Below the pieces are notes generated by a model. The model was not told where the DNA came from, searched no databases, and worked only from the letters and a program-made list of their open reading frames with translations. 64,000 nucleotides of DNA. Origin: Candidatus Eiseniibacteriota bacterium (GTDB lineage: Bacteria > Eisenbacteria > RBG-16-71-46 > CAIMUX01). Position numbers and translations under genes: made by a program. This document shows, piece by piece, positions 42,042 to 51,078 of the stretch (position 1 is the stretch's first letter; every line of letters begins with the position of its first letter). The stretch lies in contig JADJQY010000042.1 of the NCBI GenBank assembly GCA_016712505.1, positions 372,001 to 436,000 on the forward strand. The letters are read 5' to 3'.

Positions 42042-42698
42042 CTAGATCAGCCGCCGCCCGACGACGTCGAACGCGCGGATCGGCGCACCGGCGCAAACGC
42101 TGCTGGGGTAGTCGGTGTCGAACAGGGTCCAGACCGTCATGGCGCGGCGCACTCCCTCGGCATCGGTGAGCCGGCGGCCGAGGGTCGCCTCGTGTCGATA
42201 TCCGAGCTTGCGCGGCACCGCCTCGCTCGGGCCGTTCCCCTCCCGGATGTGAATCTCGACCCGATGCACCCGGTCCACCTCGAAGGCGACCCGGGTGAGC
42301 GCGGCCGAAACCTCCGTGGCCAGCCCCTGATTCACGAAATCGACATGAATCCAGTAGCCGATCTCCCGGACACCTTCGCCGAGGCGCGTGTGCAACCCGG
42401 AGCCGCCGAGTACGCGCGACTCATCCGAGCTGAAGATGCCGTAGACGAAGTCTCGCCCCTGATCGAAGTCGCCGCGAAAGCGGCGGAGGCGCTGGATCTT
42501 GGTCTCGAGTGGCTCCGGCTCCGGGGTGACCCAGGGCATCCAGGTACGGAGGTGCTCCGCGCTCGCGTCGACCGCCGCCTTGAGGAGCGGAGCATCGCGC
42601 GGCTCCCAGCAGCGAAGAACGAGGCGCGTGGTCTCGACCCGGTAGGCCGGCCCGCTGGCCGTGTCCCCCGTGTCACTCAGGCCGATCTCTATCGACAT
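42042..42698 (-). CDS. GNAT-family N-acetyltransferase (RimJ/RimL type)
   Basis: A 218-residue protein. The order of elements is that of ribosomal-protein-type acetyltransferases: T-T-R-L-V-L-R-C-W near residue 23, G-G-S-G-L-H near 97, I-G-Y-W-I-H with N-Q-G-L-A-T-E near 112-126, and the acetyl-CoA loop E-G-N-G-P-S-E-A-V-P-R-K-L-G-Y near 152-167. The usual N-x-x-S of the last motif reads N-G-P-S, consistent with activity. The substrate may be a protein N-terminus or a small molecule. It is in line with the glycosylase upstream (36-base gap) and lhr downstream. Confidence 0.9.
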   Translation of the reverse strand: MSIEIGLSDTGDTASGPAYRVETTRLVLRCWEPRDAPLLKAAVDASAEHLRTWMPWVTPEPEPLETKIQRLRRFRGDFDQGRDFVYGIFSSDESRVLGGSGLHTRLGEGVREIGYWIHVDFVNQGLATEVSAALTRVAFEVDRVHRVEIHIREGNGPSEAVPRKLGYRHEATLGRRLTDAEGVRRAMTVWTLFDTDYPSSVCAGAPIRAFDVVGRRLI

Positions 42699-42734
42699 AT
42701 CGACTTCTCCTGCTCCATCGACCCGCGATCTCGC

Positions 42735-43466
42735 TCAGAGCGCGGCCAGTTCCTTCGCCCGGGCCAGCACTTCATCGATCATGGGCGCGGTGAAGCGACC
42801 GGTCTGCGTGTTCTGCTGGCTCGGGTGGTACGAGGCGAGCACCGTCGGGAACGCGCCCCCCAGGGTGTAGACCGCATTGTGGGCGAAGCGCGGCCGCGGC
42901 GATCCGAGCACCACGCCATGCTCCTCGAGCGTCTTCCAGGTCCAGTCGAAGGCGATCTTCCCCAGGCAGACCACCACCTTCAGGCGCGGCAACAGGCTGA
43001 ACTCCCGCGCCTGGAACGGCAGGCATCGGGTCAGTTCCTGCGGCAGCGGCTTGTTCCCCGGGGGCGCGCAGCGACCGACCGCGGAGATATAGACGTCGCG
43101 CAGCCGCATCCCGTCGTTGCGATCGATCGCCTCCGCCTGGCTCGCGAGTCCCACCCGGTGCAGGGCCGCATAGAGGAAGTTACCCGAGGCGTCGCCGGTG
43201 AACATGCGACCGGTGCGATTGGACCCATGGGCTCCCGGTGCGAGCCCCATCAAGAGAATGCGCGCGTTCTCGTCGCCGAACGACGGTACCGGCGCGCCCC
43301 AGTATTCCTGCTCGCGATAGGCGGCGCGCTTCTTCCGCGCGACCTCGGAGCAGTACTCGCGTAGTCGCGGACAGGCCGTACACCCCTCGACCTCCCGGCG
43401 GAGGCCGCCGAGGGTCCGGATCCGGTAGATCCGACTCCTGCGCGCCGCTTGCGACTCCGTTTTCAT
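42735..43466 (-). CDS. Family 5 uracil-DNA glycosylase (UDGb)
   Basis: ATG 43466 is preferred over an upstream TTG. The 243-residue enzyme has motif 1 G-L-A-P-G-A-H-G-S-N-R-T-G-R-M-F-T-G and motif 2 Y-H-P-S-Q-Q-N-T, which define UDGb. In this family the first motif has Ala where other families have Asp or Asn, and it removes uracil and oxidised or deaminated bases. An iron-sulfur cluster is expected from C-T-A-C-P-x-x-x-x-x-C and a later cysteine pair. It works in base excision repair in the cytoplasm. Neighbours are a GNAT gene and lhr. Confidence 0.95.
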   Translation of the reverse strand: MKTESQAARRSRIYRIRTLGGLRREVEGCTACPRLREYCSEVARKKRAAYREQEYWGAPVPSFGDENARILLMGLAPGAHGSNRTGRMFTGDASGNFLYAALHRVGLASQAEAIDRNDGMRLRDVYISAVGRCAPPGNKPLPQELTRCLPFQAREFSLLPRLKVVVCLGKIAFDWTWKTLEEHGVVLGSPRPRFAHNAVYTLGGAFPTVLASYHPSQQNTQTGRFTAPMIDEVLARAKELAAL

Positions 43467-43535
43467 TGCGTCGCAGAGTACCAACTCACGCCCGGGCCGT
43501 CTGCCCCTGGATTGAGGCTGACCCGGAAGGTCTGC

Positions 43536-45495
43536 TCAGCGGATGTAGATGTAGCGTCGGAACGCGTCGGGAGGGAGCCCCCCCTGCTCGAAGAGGCGCT
43601 GGAACTGCTGGGCCTGGGGCGACCAGGGGGTGCGATCGAGCGCGTCCTGCAGCAGCCGCCGCGCCTCGGCGAGATCGCCCCGCACCCCGGCCATCGCGGC
43701 GAGCCCGACCCGCGCCCGCGGTTGGTTCGGATCGATGGCCAGCGAGGCCTCGTAGGCCGCGGTCGCCTCCGCATCGCGGCCGGAGCGACGCAGCATGTCG
43801 CCCAGTGTGGCCGCCAACTCCGAGCTCTTCGGCTCGAGCTCGAAACCACGTTGCGCTGCCGCCAACGCGATATCCTCACGTCCGACCAGCGACGTGCCGA
43901 GGGCGATCCCGTAGTGGAGGTACCCCTCGCGGTGCGAGCGACCCCGCAGGTCGTTCACCGCCGCATCGATCGCGGCCTCGAGATTTCCTGTCGGCCGGGC
44001 GATCTGCTCGATGCGCAGCGTCACCAGCAATCGGTAGTTCTGACGATCGTCGGGCTCCGATTCGATCGCCCGGACGCAGGCCCGGACCGCCGCCTCGGCG
44101 TTCCCCGCCTGCCCCTCCTGCGCCGAGAGGTACCGCCAGAGCTCGGCGCGGCTCTTCGGACCGAAGAGCGCGCCGTTCTCGGCAATCCGGCTGAACCGTT
44201 GCCGCGCCTGGAGCGGATCATGATTCGAGGCGAGCCAGGCGCCCGCATGCACCAGTCCGGTGAGGCAGAGCGCCACGCCGAGGCGGCGCAGATCTCCGGC
44301 CCGCGCGGCGACGGCGAGGGAGGCGAGCAAAGCCGGCACGACCATCAGGTCCCAGTCACGGACCATTCCGAGTTCCGACTGCGCGATGAAGGCAAAGAGG
44401 ACCGGCCCCGCCGCGAGCAGGGCCAGGAAACGCTGCGCCACGGTCCACGCGCACGCGCCGGATCGCCTGAGGAAGCAGCACGACGACCGCCGGAGCAGCC
44501 AGGAGCAGCGCATTGAACAGATCGGCCAGGTGCGCCGGTGCGAAGAGCCCGTAACTGGTGCGCGGGGTCCGCTCTCCCAACGGCGGCAGGAACGCGCTGG
44601 CCCGCCCCGCTTCCTTCGCGATCTCGCTGAACGGGTAGCCGATGAGCGCCAGGACCGAGAAGAGAACGACTGGGAAGAGGCCGATCGAGATCACGACGCC
44701 CCGGCGCTCCCCACGGCGCCAGGCCGACCACCAGAGCAGGAGCAACGCCGGCGCGGCGAAGATGTAGACCGCATGACAGAGCCCGGCCACGACGTACGCT
44801 GCGGTCACGAACGGAAGCGAAACCCGCCCCTCGATCCAGCCGAGGGCCAACCAGATGAAGAGAAGCCCACTCACCACCGCGAACGCGTAGTACTCCGGGT
44901 ACTGCGCGAAGAGCTGCAGTCCGCCCCCCAGGCCGATCACGGAAACGAGGGCGAGGGTCGCAGTGCGGTCGAGCCGGCGCGCAACCAACACCGAGAGACC
45001 GAGTGCCAGAGCGCCGAGCAAAAGGCCGGCCACGCGAAACGCGTGGAGCGCGTTGCCGCCTGCGATCTGGTGCACCCAGAGCATCATCGCTTCCGGCAGC
45101 GGCTCGCGGTGCGCCGATCCGGACACCCGCACCCCGCGATCGATCGCCGAGATGTAGGTCTGGGTGTCGCCGAGAAGCAGGTGCCGACAGGGAAGCGCCA
45201 CCACCAACACCAGCCCGACCAGCAACACCAGCCCTACCACCGCAGCTCCCCACGTCAGGAACCGCTCCGCGCCCCCCTTCGATCCGGTCGTGAGGCCAAG
45301 TCGGTTCGAGACGGAGGGATGGGCACAGAACACCGCTCCGGCGAAGAGCCACAGCGTCGTCAGCTTCGCGCCGCCCCCGGCATACGCCAACGAGTCCAGA
45401 CCCCAGAGCCACGAACTCGGCGCCACGGTCGCCCCGAGGCGAAGTCCGAACAGCGCCAGCAGGAGCAGGAAGGCTCCACCTCCCAGTCGACTCAT
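43536..45495 (-). pseudogene. GT-C-like membrane protein with TPR tail (frameshifted)
   Basis: From ATG 45495 (GTG 45504 also possible) the frame encodes nine or more hydrophobic segments with a periplasmic loop L-G-D-T-Q-T-Y and H-R-E-P-L-P-E, like polyprenyl-linked GT-C glycosyltransferases. Register is lost in the CGGCGCGTGCGCGTGG region at 44445-44460. There the reading must drop one base (or gain two) to pass from L-L-P-Q-A-I-R-R to A-W-T-V-A-Q-R-F. The second frame adds more membrane segments (W-D-L-M-V-V-P) and then about five TPR units, ending at 43536. As written, the first piece ends at 44356. Its architecture parallels the 13893 gene. It lies 14 bases after the M1 aminopeptidase gene. 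Confidence 0.75.
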
Positions 45496-45508
45496 CAAGC
45501 TCACGCGA

Positions 45509-47284
45509 TCAGGCGACCCAACCCGCCATCGTCTCCTCGACCACGCGGCGAGAGAGGCTGTGATAGCGACCGGCGGCGGTGGCAAACACTTCGCGGGCCA
45601 GTTCCCGGGTCCGTGGATGCGCTCCGGCAGCCTGATAGAGCGGACGCAGGTACTTCATCCGTCCAACCGTGCTCATCACCTCGCGCGCGCGGGGAAAGGC
45701 CGGTTCGTACTCGCCGCGAAGTGCGCGGCGCAGGTAGGCCACGAGCAACTCGTAGTTGCGGGTCGTCCCCAGTCCGAGTCCCTGATCGAGCCAGGCCAAG
45801 GCGCTCGCGTCGAGTTCCGCCGGGAGGTGATCGAGAAAGAGCGACCGCTCGGCGCGACTCCATCCGCCCCAGTCGGAGCCGGACGGCCGTTCACCCTGGG
45901 CACACCGTTCGGCCCGCGCCACGATCTCTGCCATCCGCGCGGATCGGAATTGCGGGCGGTTGGGCGGCATGCCGACTCCCGACAGCCACTCCTCCATCTT
46001 GATCGCGGCTCCTGCCCCCGGAAGCTCCGCCTCGACGAAGGAAACGAACTCCTCCGTGGTGATGGAAGTGAAGCGGAACTTCGCGATGTAGCCCCGGATG
46101 AAGAGATCGAAGCGCTCCCGCCCCACTTCCTGCTCGAGCAGATAGAGCAGCCTCGCCCCCTTCTCGTACGGGACCGTGGAATACGCATCGTCCGGATCGA
46201 CGTTCTGGAGCTCCTGACGCAGCCGGGTGAGCGGAGAGTCCGCCCCCAACCGGGTGATCGACCCGTCGAGATCGATGTCGCCCAGCGCCCAGTGCTGCAG
46301 CGCGACTTCCCGGCCGTAGGTCGCCTCCACGATTCGCCGTTCGCCGTAGACGGTGAACCCCTCGTTCAGCCAGAAGTGCTCGGCGTTCGCATTCGAGATC
46401 AGGTTGCCGGTCCAACTGTGGGCCAGTTCGTGGATCACCACGTCGACCAGCGACCGGTCCCCGGCCAGCAGGGTCGGGGTGAGGAAGGTCATGCGCGGAT
46501 TCTCCATCCCCCCGTAGGGAAACGAAGGCGGGAGGACGAGCATGTCGAATCGGTCCCAGTCATACGGCCCGAAGAGCGCCTCGGCCTGGACGATCATCGA
46601 CTCGACTTCGCCGAACTCGATCGCCGCTGCCTCCACCAAGGATGGCTCGGCCCAGACGCGCGCGCGCGGCGAGAGATCGCGGCTCTCCAGCTCACCGATC
46701 GCCAGGGCGAGCAGGTAGGGCGGAATCGCCTGCGGCATCTCGAAGCGAAAGAGACGCGCGTTCCCCTGAGGCTCGACCGCGCCCGGGGCCGCCGACATCA
46801 CCGCGGTCAGCGGCCGCGGCACGAGCAGCTCCGCTTCGTACCGAATCCGCACCAACGGGCAGTCCTGCAGCGGGGCAACGGTCCGGGCGTGGATCGACTG
46901 ACACTGCGAGAAGAGGAACGGTTCGGTGCCTCCCGCCGTCTGTTCCGGCGCCAGCCACTGGAGCGCCACCGAGTCGCGCGTGGTGCGATAGCGCACCGTC
47001 ACCTCGCGGGCACCAGGGGGAAGGTGGATCCGCAACCGTCGACCCAGGATCGGCTCCTCCGGACCCAGGTCGAACGGCAGCTCCGCGATCCCCGGGACGC
47101 TGACCCCTTCGATCACCAGCGACTTGGTGTCGAGATCGAGCTGCCCCGCTCCGGCCCGGTCGAGGTACAGAGTGCAGTCGCCGCGCAGCTCCCGCTTCTT
47201 GAAATCCACCGCGAGCCGAAGCCTGACCCGCTCGGTGCGCGGTTGGCTGAGATCAAAGTAGGAGTGTGGATCGGGCCGGTTCAT
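45509..47284 (-). CDS. M1-family aminopeptidase, leukotriene-A4-hydrolase type
   Basis: I start at ATG 47284 because family similarity begins at M-N-R-P-D-P-H-S-Y; an in-frame ATG further upstream at 47335 adds an unconserved tail. The 591-residue enzyme has the exopeptidase motif G-G-M-E-N (about residue 256) and the zinc site H-E-L-A-H (His285, Glu286, His289) with the third ligand Glu308 in N-E-G-F. The C-terminal helical domain is of the LTA4-hydrolase kind. No signal peptide, so it is cytoplasmic and trims peptides at the N-terminus. It is followed after 14 bases by the GT-TPR gene. Confidence 0.95.
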   Translation of the reverse strand: MNRPDPHSYFDLSQPRTERVRLRLAVDFKKRELRGDCTLYLDRAGAGQLDLDTKSLVIEGVSVPGIAELPFDLGPEEPILGRRLRIHLPPGAREVTVRYRTTRDSVALQWLAPEQTAGGTEPFLFSQCQSIHARTVAPLQDCPLVRIRYEAELLVPRPLTAVMSAAPGAVEPQGNARLFRFEMPQAIPPYLLALAIGELESRDLSPRARVWAEPSLVEAAAIEFGEVESMIVQAEALFGPYDWDRFDMLVLPPSFPYGGMENPRMTFLTPTLLAGDRSLVDVVIHELAHSWTGNLISNANAEHFWLNEGFTVYGERRIVEATYGREVALQHWALGDIDLDGSITRLGADSPLTRLRQELQNVDPDDAYSTVPYEKGARLLYLLEQEVGRERFDLFIRGYIAKFRFTSITTEEFVSFVEAELPGAGAAIKMEEWLSGVGMPPNRPQFRSARMAEIVARAERCAQGERPSGSDWGGWSRAERSLFLDHLPAELDASALAWLDQGLGLGTTRNYELLVAYLRRALRGEYEPAFPRAREVMSTVGRMKYLRPLYQAAGAHPRTRELAREVFATAAGRYHSLSRRVVEETMAGWVA

Positions 47285-47373
47285 GGCGGGGGGTCTCCTG
47301 GGTTCGGGTCGGTGCCGGGAGTTGGAACTTTGCAACGATTCGGGGCAAAAGAGAAGCCCCGAGCGCGATCCGG

Positions 47374-48246
47374 CTACTCTTCGGGGGTGGCGAGCAGTTG
47401 CCTGCGGATGAGCGGCAGCGCCTCGATCAGCTCCCTCATCCAGCCCATCAGGGTCGCGTGATCCTCGTCTGGATCGACCGGCGCGGGAATCGGTCGGTAG
47501 AAGAACTCGGCCCCCAGGCGGACAACCTGGTCGTCATCCAGCTCCCCCTCCGGATTGTCCTCGGTCGAAACATGGAGTCCCTGGTCGAGATAGCCCCCCA
47601 TGACCTCGGTCACATAGAAGCGCGTCTCGGCCATCTGTTCCGGGTCGAGCTGTGCACCAATCCAGGCTTCGACCGTCTGGTCCGGACTCGGTGGAATGTA
47701 ATCGGGCGGCACCACCTCCCCCTCCGCTGCCGGCTCGAATCCCGGACAGCGGGCCGTGATCGCATGCCCGGTGATCGCGCCATTCTCCGCCCGGACTCCC
47801 AGGGGAAAGGTCCGGCACGCGACCGGCCGCGCCTCGTGCAGACCGCACCAGTGCATCCCGGTCGGCTCCGAGCGCCCCGCGACCGTGCGGTGGACCGGGA
47901 CGAGGAAGGGACAGCGCGCATCTCCACGGTCGGTCGAACGGTCGATCGGCTCGAGACACATCTGGAGGGTCGGAAGCCCGCTCGAGTGACCAATCGACAG
48001 GTCACCCCAACGGATGCCGCGCGCCTGGAGCGACTGCGCGAGCCGGGTGTGGCGCTCCAGGTGCCAGAGAATCCGCATCGCCTCCGGCGGCGTCATGAAC
48101 AGACGCACGTTGGTGCAGCAGATCTGCCCGCACCCACGACAGGAAAAGCCGAGCGGCTCGTGCCGCTCCACCGGCTGCGCCTGTTCGTAGACCCGGATCA
48201 GTTGGGTCGAACGCGGATCGTCCTCGAAGCGAGGTGTTTCCGACAT
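47374..48246 (-). CDS. YkgJ-family cysteine cluster protein
   Basis: The start ATG 48246 (M-S-E-T-P-R-F) is where conserved sequence begins. Residues near 35-45 hold C-R-G-C-G-Q-I-C-C, followed further on by C-P-F-L, W-C-G-L-H-E-A-R-P-V-A-C-R-T-F-P and a last C near 175. This is the YkgJ/Fe-S-type cysteine cluster (CxxCxxxCC and CxxxxxxRPxxC). These proteins bind a metal cluster of unknown role. The 290-residue length is larger than the minimal domain, with an acidic C-terminal half. It is upstream of the M1 aminopeptidase with a 90-base gap. Confidence 0.85.
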   Translation of the reverse strand: MSETPRFEDDPRSTQLIRVYEQAQPVERHEPLGFSCRGCGQICCTNVRLFMTPPEAMRILWHLERHTRLAQSLQARGIRWGDLSIGHSSGLPTLQMCLEPIDRSTDRGDARCPFLVPVHRTVAGRSEPTGMHWCGLHEARPVACRTFPLGVRAENGAITGHAITARCPGFEPAAEGEVVPPDYIPPSPDQTVEAWIGAQLDPEQMAETRFYVTEVMGGYLDQGLHVSTEDNPEGELDDDQVVRLGAEFFYRPIPAPVDPDEDHATLMGWMRELIEALPLIRRQLLATPEE

Positions 48247-48298
48247 GCGGTCTCCATCTGCCGCGCGAAGCAAAAGACGCTTCCAGCCGCGGCCCTCG

Positions 48299-48811
48299 CT
48301 ACGGGCAACTCCGCCTCTGCATCGGGAACTCGATCCGGCGCTCCTTGTCCCCCTTCTTGCCGTCGATCCAGGCAAGCAGAGAGCCATCCGGGTTCCGCTG
48401 ATAGCAGATCCGCTGCGGAAAATCGTGCTCCGGCGCCATGAAGATGACCAGCGAATCGGTCAGTTGCGCGCAGCGGAAGATCGTCTCCTCCTGGCCCGAC
48501 GGCTTCGGAATGTAGAGCAGTTGGTTGTTCTGCTCGACGATCCGGATCTGCTCAAACTCCACCGCCTGATCGGCCACGACGGTGCGGCTCATGCCGAGCA
48601 TCATGCCGCCCTTCGGGGCCATCCACTGCTCCTCGTAGGCTCCGTTATCGAACGAGTTGCCCCAGCAACCGGCCAGCCAGGCGATGCGATCGATGAAGGG
48701 CATCTTTCCTCCGTCCGCGCGGGCGGGGTTGGGGGTGTGAACGGCAAGGGTGAGGAGCGCAACCGACGCGACGATCGGAAGCCACGGCCTGGGTGCGTAT
48801 CTGAGCTTCAT
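48299..48811 (-). CDS. DUF6265-like secreted protein
   Basis: ATG 48811 follows AAGGAG and starts a signal peptide of about 32 residues ending P-A-R-A-D. The 170-residue product has I-A-W-L-A-G-C-W-G near residue 43 and E-E-Q-W-M-A-P-K-G-G-M-M-L-G-M-S-R-T, the hallmark of DUF6265. It then shows E-F-E-Q-I-R-I and P-E-H-D-F-P-Q-R-I. Predicted to be a periplasmic beta-barrel-like protein of unknown function. The gene is separate from its neighbours and divergent from the ornithine cyclodeaminase-like gene. Confidence 0.85.
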   Translation of the reverse strand: MKLRYAPRPWLPIVASVALLTLAVHTPNPARADGGKMPFIDRIAWLAGCWGNSFDNGAYEEQWMAPKGGMMLGMSRTVVADQAVEFEQIRIVEQNNQLLYIPKPSGQEETIFRCAQLTDSLVIFMAPEHDFPQRICYQRNPDGSLLAWIDGKKGDKERRIEFPMQRRSCP

Positions 48812-48964
48812 GGGGCTCCTTGGATGGTTGTGCGGCGGGGTCAGCATACCGATCCCCGCGCAGGATGTCAGCCCCACAGAGGGTCGATGCACGAACCGCT
48901 GCAAGGAGCCGTCTCACCGTGTAAAGTTGCACCACAGCGCAACCAACCCCAAGGAGACCCCGGC

Positions 48965-50050
48965 ATGTCCTATCGCCATCCCGACTTCGCCGCCCTCGGA
49001 CTGAGCGGCGCGCGTGAGTGCCGTTTCGAAACCGCGCCGAAGGACCAGACCCTCCCCGACGGCTTCATGTCGACGACCAATTTTCCGACCTACGTCCATG
49101 TCGGCGGCGACTGGCGGATGCCGGAGATGCCGCGCATGGACTCACACCTGGTCTGGGATCCGACCACCGGCCGGTTGCAGGTGAAGGAGTTCCGCCTGAT
49201 CAAGAAGGGCGATCTGGTGGCGGTGGCAACCGCGGAAGACGGCTCCGAGGGGGTGCTGGTCTGGACCCGGGGATTCGAGGACGAGAACGACGTCACCGGG
49301 GTCGAGGCGTTCAGCTTCATGGCCAGCGAAGTCTCGCGCGAGAAGCCGGTCAACTACGAGGCGATCTTCGATCTGTTTCGCGAGAACCGCGCCCACCAGG
49401 GGTACATCCTCTGGGTGATCGGTCCCGCCCTGGTCCACGCCCGCGGCCGCGAGGCGATGGAGTGGGTGATCCGGAATGGCTACGCCCACTGCGTCCTGAC
49501 CGGAAACGCGGTCGGGGTCCACGACGTCGAGGCCGCCCTCTACGGCTCCACCCTCGGAATGCGCGCCGACGGTCTGGGCGAGGCGTTCGGGCACGCCGCC
49601 CACATGCGGGCCATCAACGAGGTGAAGAAGGCCGGCTCGATCGCGGCACTGGTGAACTCCGGCGCGATCAAGACCGGCATCATGCACGCCCTCATCAGCT
49701 CCAACGTCCCCTATGTTCTCGCCGGCTCGATCCGTGATGACGGCCCCCTGCCGGAGACGATCACCGACGCCCTGGAAGCCCAGGCCGCGATGCGCGCCCA
49801 CACTTCCCGCGCCACCATGGTGGTCATGGTCGCCAGCGCCCTCCACTCGATTGCAGTCGGCAACATGCTCGCCACCTACTGCACGGCGCCCGATGGGTCG
49901 ATTCGCGAAATTACGACCATTTGCGTCGATCAGACCGAGTTCCTGGTCTCGAAACTCAAGGATCGGGGCACCCACCAGGCCTTCGGCGTGGTTACCAACG
50001 CGCAGGACTTCCTCCGGCTGGTACAATTGGAACTCTCGGCCCGGGGCTAG
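48965..50050 (+). CDS. Archaeal-type ornithine cyclodeaminase-like protein (TIGR00300/LOR-SDH domain)
   Basis: ATG 48965 follows AAGGAGA at about eight bases; the open frame extends upstream but is not conserved. The 361-residue protein matches the LOR/SDH conserved region. The N-terminal part has F-P-T-Y-V-H-V-G-G-x-W and M-D-x-x-L-V-W-D. The C-terminal Rossmann part has V-L-T-G-N-A-V-G-V-H-D-V-E, the family's NAD-binding signature. In archaea and in cyanobacterial AgrE/ArgZ this C-terminal module converts ornithine to proline. Here the arginine dihydrolase domain of AgrE is missing, so it would act on free ornithine. No arginine genes lie nearby. Confidence 0.75.
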   Translation: MSYRHPDFAALGLSGARECRFETAPKDQTLPDGFMSTTNFPTYVHVGGDWRMPEMPRMDSHLVWDPTTGRLQVKEFRLIKKGDLVAVATAEDGSEGVLVWTRGFEDENDVTGVEAFSFMASEVSREKPVNYEAIFDLFRENRAHQGYILWVIGPALVHARGREAMEWVIRNGYAHCVLTGNAVGVHDVEAALYGSTLGMRADGLGEAFGHAAHMRAINEVKKAGSIAALVNSGAIKTGIMHALISSNVPYVLAGSIRDDGPLPETITDALEAQAAMRAHTSRATMVVMVASALHSIAVGNMLATYCTAPDGSIREITTICVDQTEFLVSKLKDRGTHQAFGVVTNAQDFLRLVQLELSARG

Positions 50051-50104
50051 GCGGCCCCGCGGCCCGGACCGGCCGGGAGGGCACCTCCGGAGGCGGAACT
50101 CGCA

Positions 50105-51058
50105 GTGACGCAGCTCGAAGTCCTACAACTTGCGCCGCGCGCCATCGGATCGGTGGTCGAGACCCACTGCCACGGCTGCGGGCACACCCAGGCGCGCGTG
50201 CTCCCCTTCCGCTACGCCTTTCACGGGCGCCACCTCGAAGGGGTCACCTGCCTTCGCTGCACACTGATCTTCGTCGACCCCCAGCCCAGCGCGGAAGAGA
50301 TCGCTTCGATGTACAGCGCGGAGTACTTCACCGAGAGCAGCGACACCGTCGGCGCCCACGGCCCCGCGGCCTACATGGAGATGGCCGCGCAGGGGAACGC
50401 CGAGCGGGCCAAGGCCGCCCACCGTCTCGATCGCATGGTCTCCAAGCCGGCGCGCGGCCGGTGGCTCGAGGTCGGCTGCGGCCCCGGGTTCCTTCTCGCC
50501 GAGATGCAGAAGCTCGGCTGGAGTGCCCACGGCATCGAACTCTCCGAGTTCGGCGCCCGCCACGCTCGAGAGACCCTCGGCCTCGATGTCCGCCAGGGAG
50601 AGGTCACCCCCGGTCACTTCGTGCGCGGCTCGTTCGACGCCATCTTCCTCGGCGACGTCCTCGAGCATCTGCCCGAGCCGGTCGCCACGCTCCGCGTGCT
50701 CCACGAGTGGCTCGCCCCCGACGGCCGGATCGTGATCGCCGTCCCCGCGACCATGAACCTCGCCTCGGCGCAACTCGGCCTCTGGCTCTACGCCAGGCGC
50801 GGGCGGTGGAAGACGCTCCGCATCCCCCCCTATCATCTCTTCGAGTACACGCCGCGCACGCTACCGATCCTCCTCGCCGAGGCCGGGTTCGAAGTGCGCG
50901 AACTGAGGCAGAGCGCCGTCCCGCTCAACCGCATGGGACTGCGCGGCTCCCCCCTCGAGAACGCCGGCAAGTTCGCGCTTCAGTCGCTCGCCCACCTCAC
51001 CTCGACCCTGTTCAATCGCGGCGGCGACCGCCTCCTCGCGATCGCCGCGCCGCGGTAG
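50105..51058 (+). CDS. Zinc-ribbon class I SAM methyltransferase
   Basis: GTG 50105 lies 54 bases after the preceding gene, so co-transcription is likely. The 317-residue protein opens with a ribbon (C-H-G-C-G near residue 22 and C-L-R-C near 50), followed by F-V-D-P-Q-P-S. Methyltransferase motif I is L-E-V-G-C-G-P-G at about residues 120-127, motif II I-E-L-S, and motif III G-D-V-L-E-H-L-P. A C-terminal part of about 100 residues follows. The arrangement is typical of methyltransferases that modify sugars or aromatic compounds. The substrate is unknown. It ends in a hairpin shared with the convergent gene. Confidence 0.85.
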   Translation: MTQLEVLQLAPRAIGSVVETHCHGCGHTQARVLPFRYAFHGRHLEGVTCLRCTLIFVDPQPSAEEIASMYSAEYFTESSDTVGAHGPAAYMEMAAQGNAERAKAAHRLDRMVSKPARGRWLEVGCGPGFLLAEMQKLGWSAHGIELSEFGARHARETLGLDVRQGEVTPGHFVRGSFDAIFLGDVLEHLPEPVATLRVLHEWLAPDGRIVIAVPATMNLASAQLGLWLYARRGRWKTLRIPPYHLFEYTPRTLPILLAEAGFEVRELRQSAVPLNRMGLRGSPLENAGKFALQSLAHLTSTLFNRGGDRLLAIAAPR

Positions 51059-51078
51059 ACAGCGAACGCGCTACCGCG
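51051..51078. terminator. Hairpin spanning two convergent stop codons
   Basis: CGCGGTAG (51051-51058) pairs with CTACCGCG (51071-51078), with a 12-base loop. The arms contain the TAG stop of the methyltransferase and the TAG stop (read on the other strand) of the next gene. Likely a bidirectional terminator. Confidence 0.45.
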
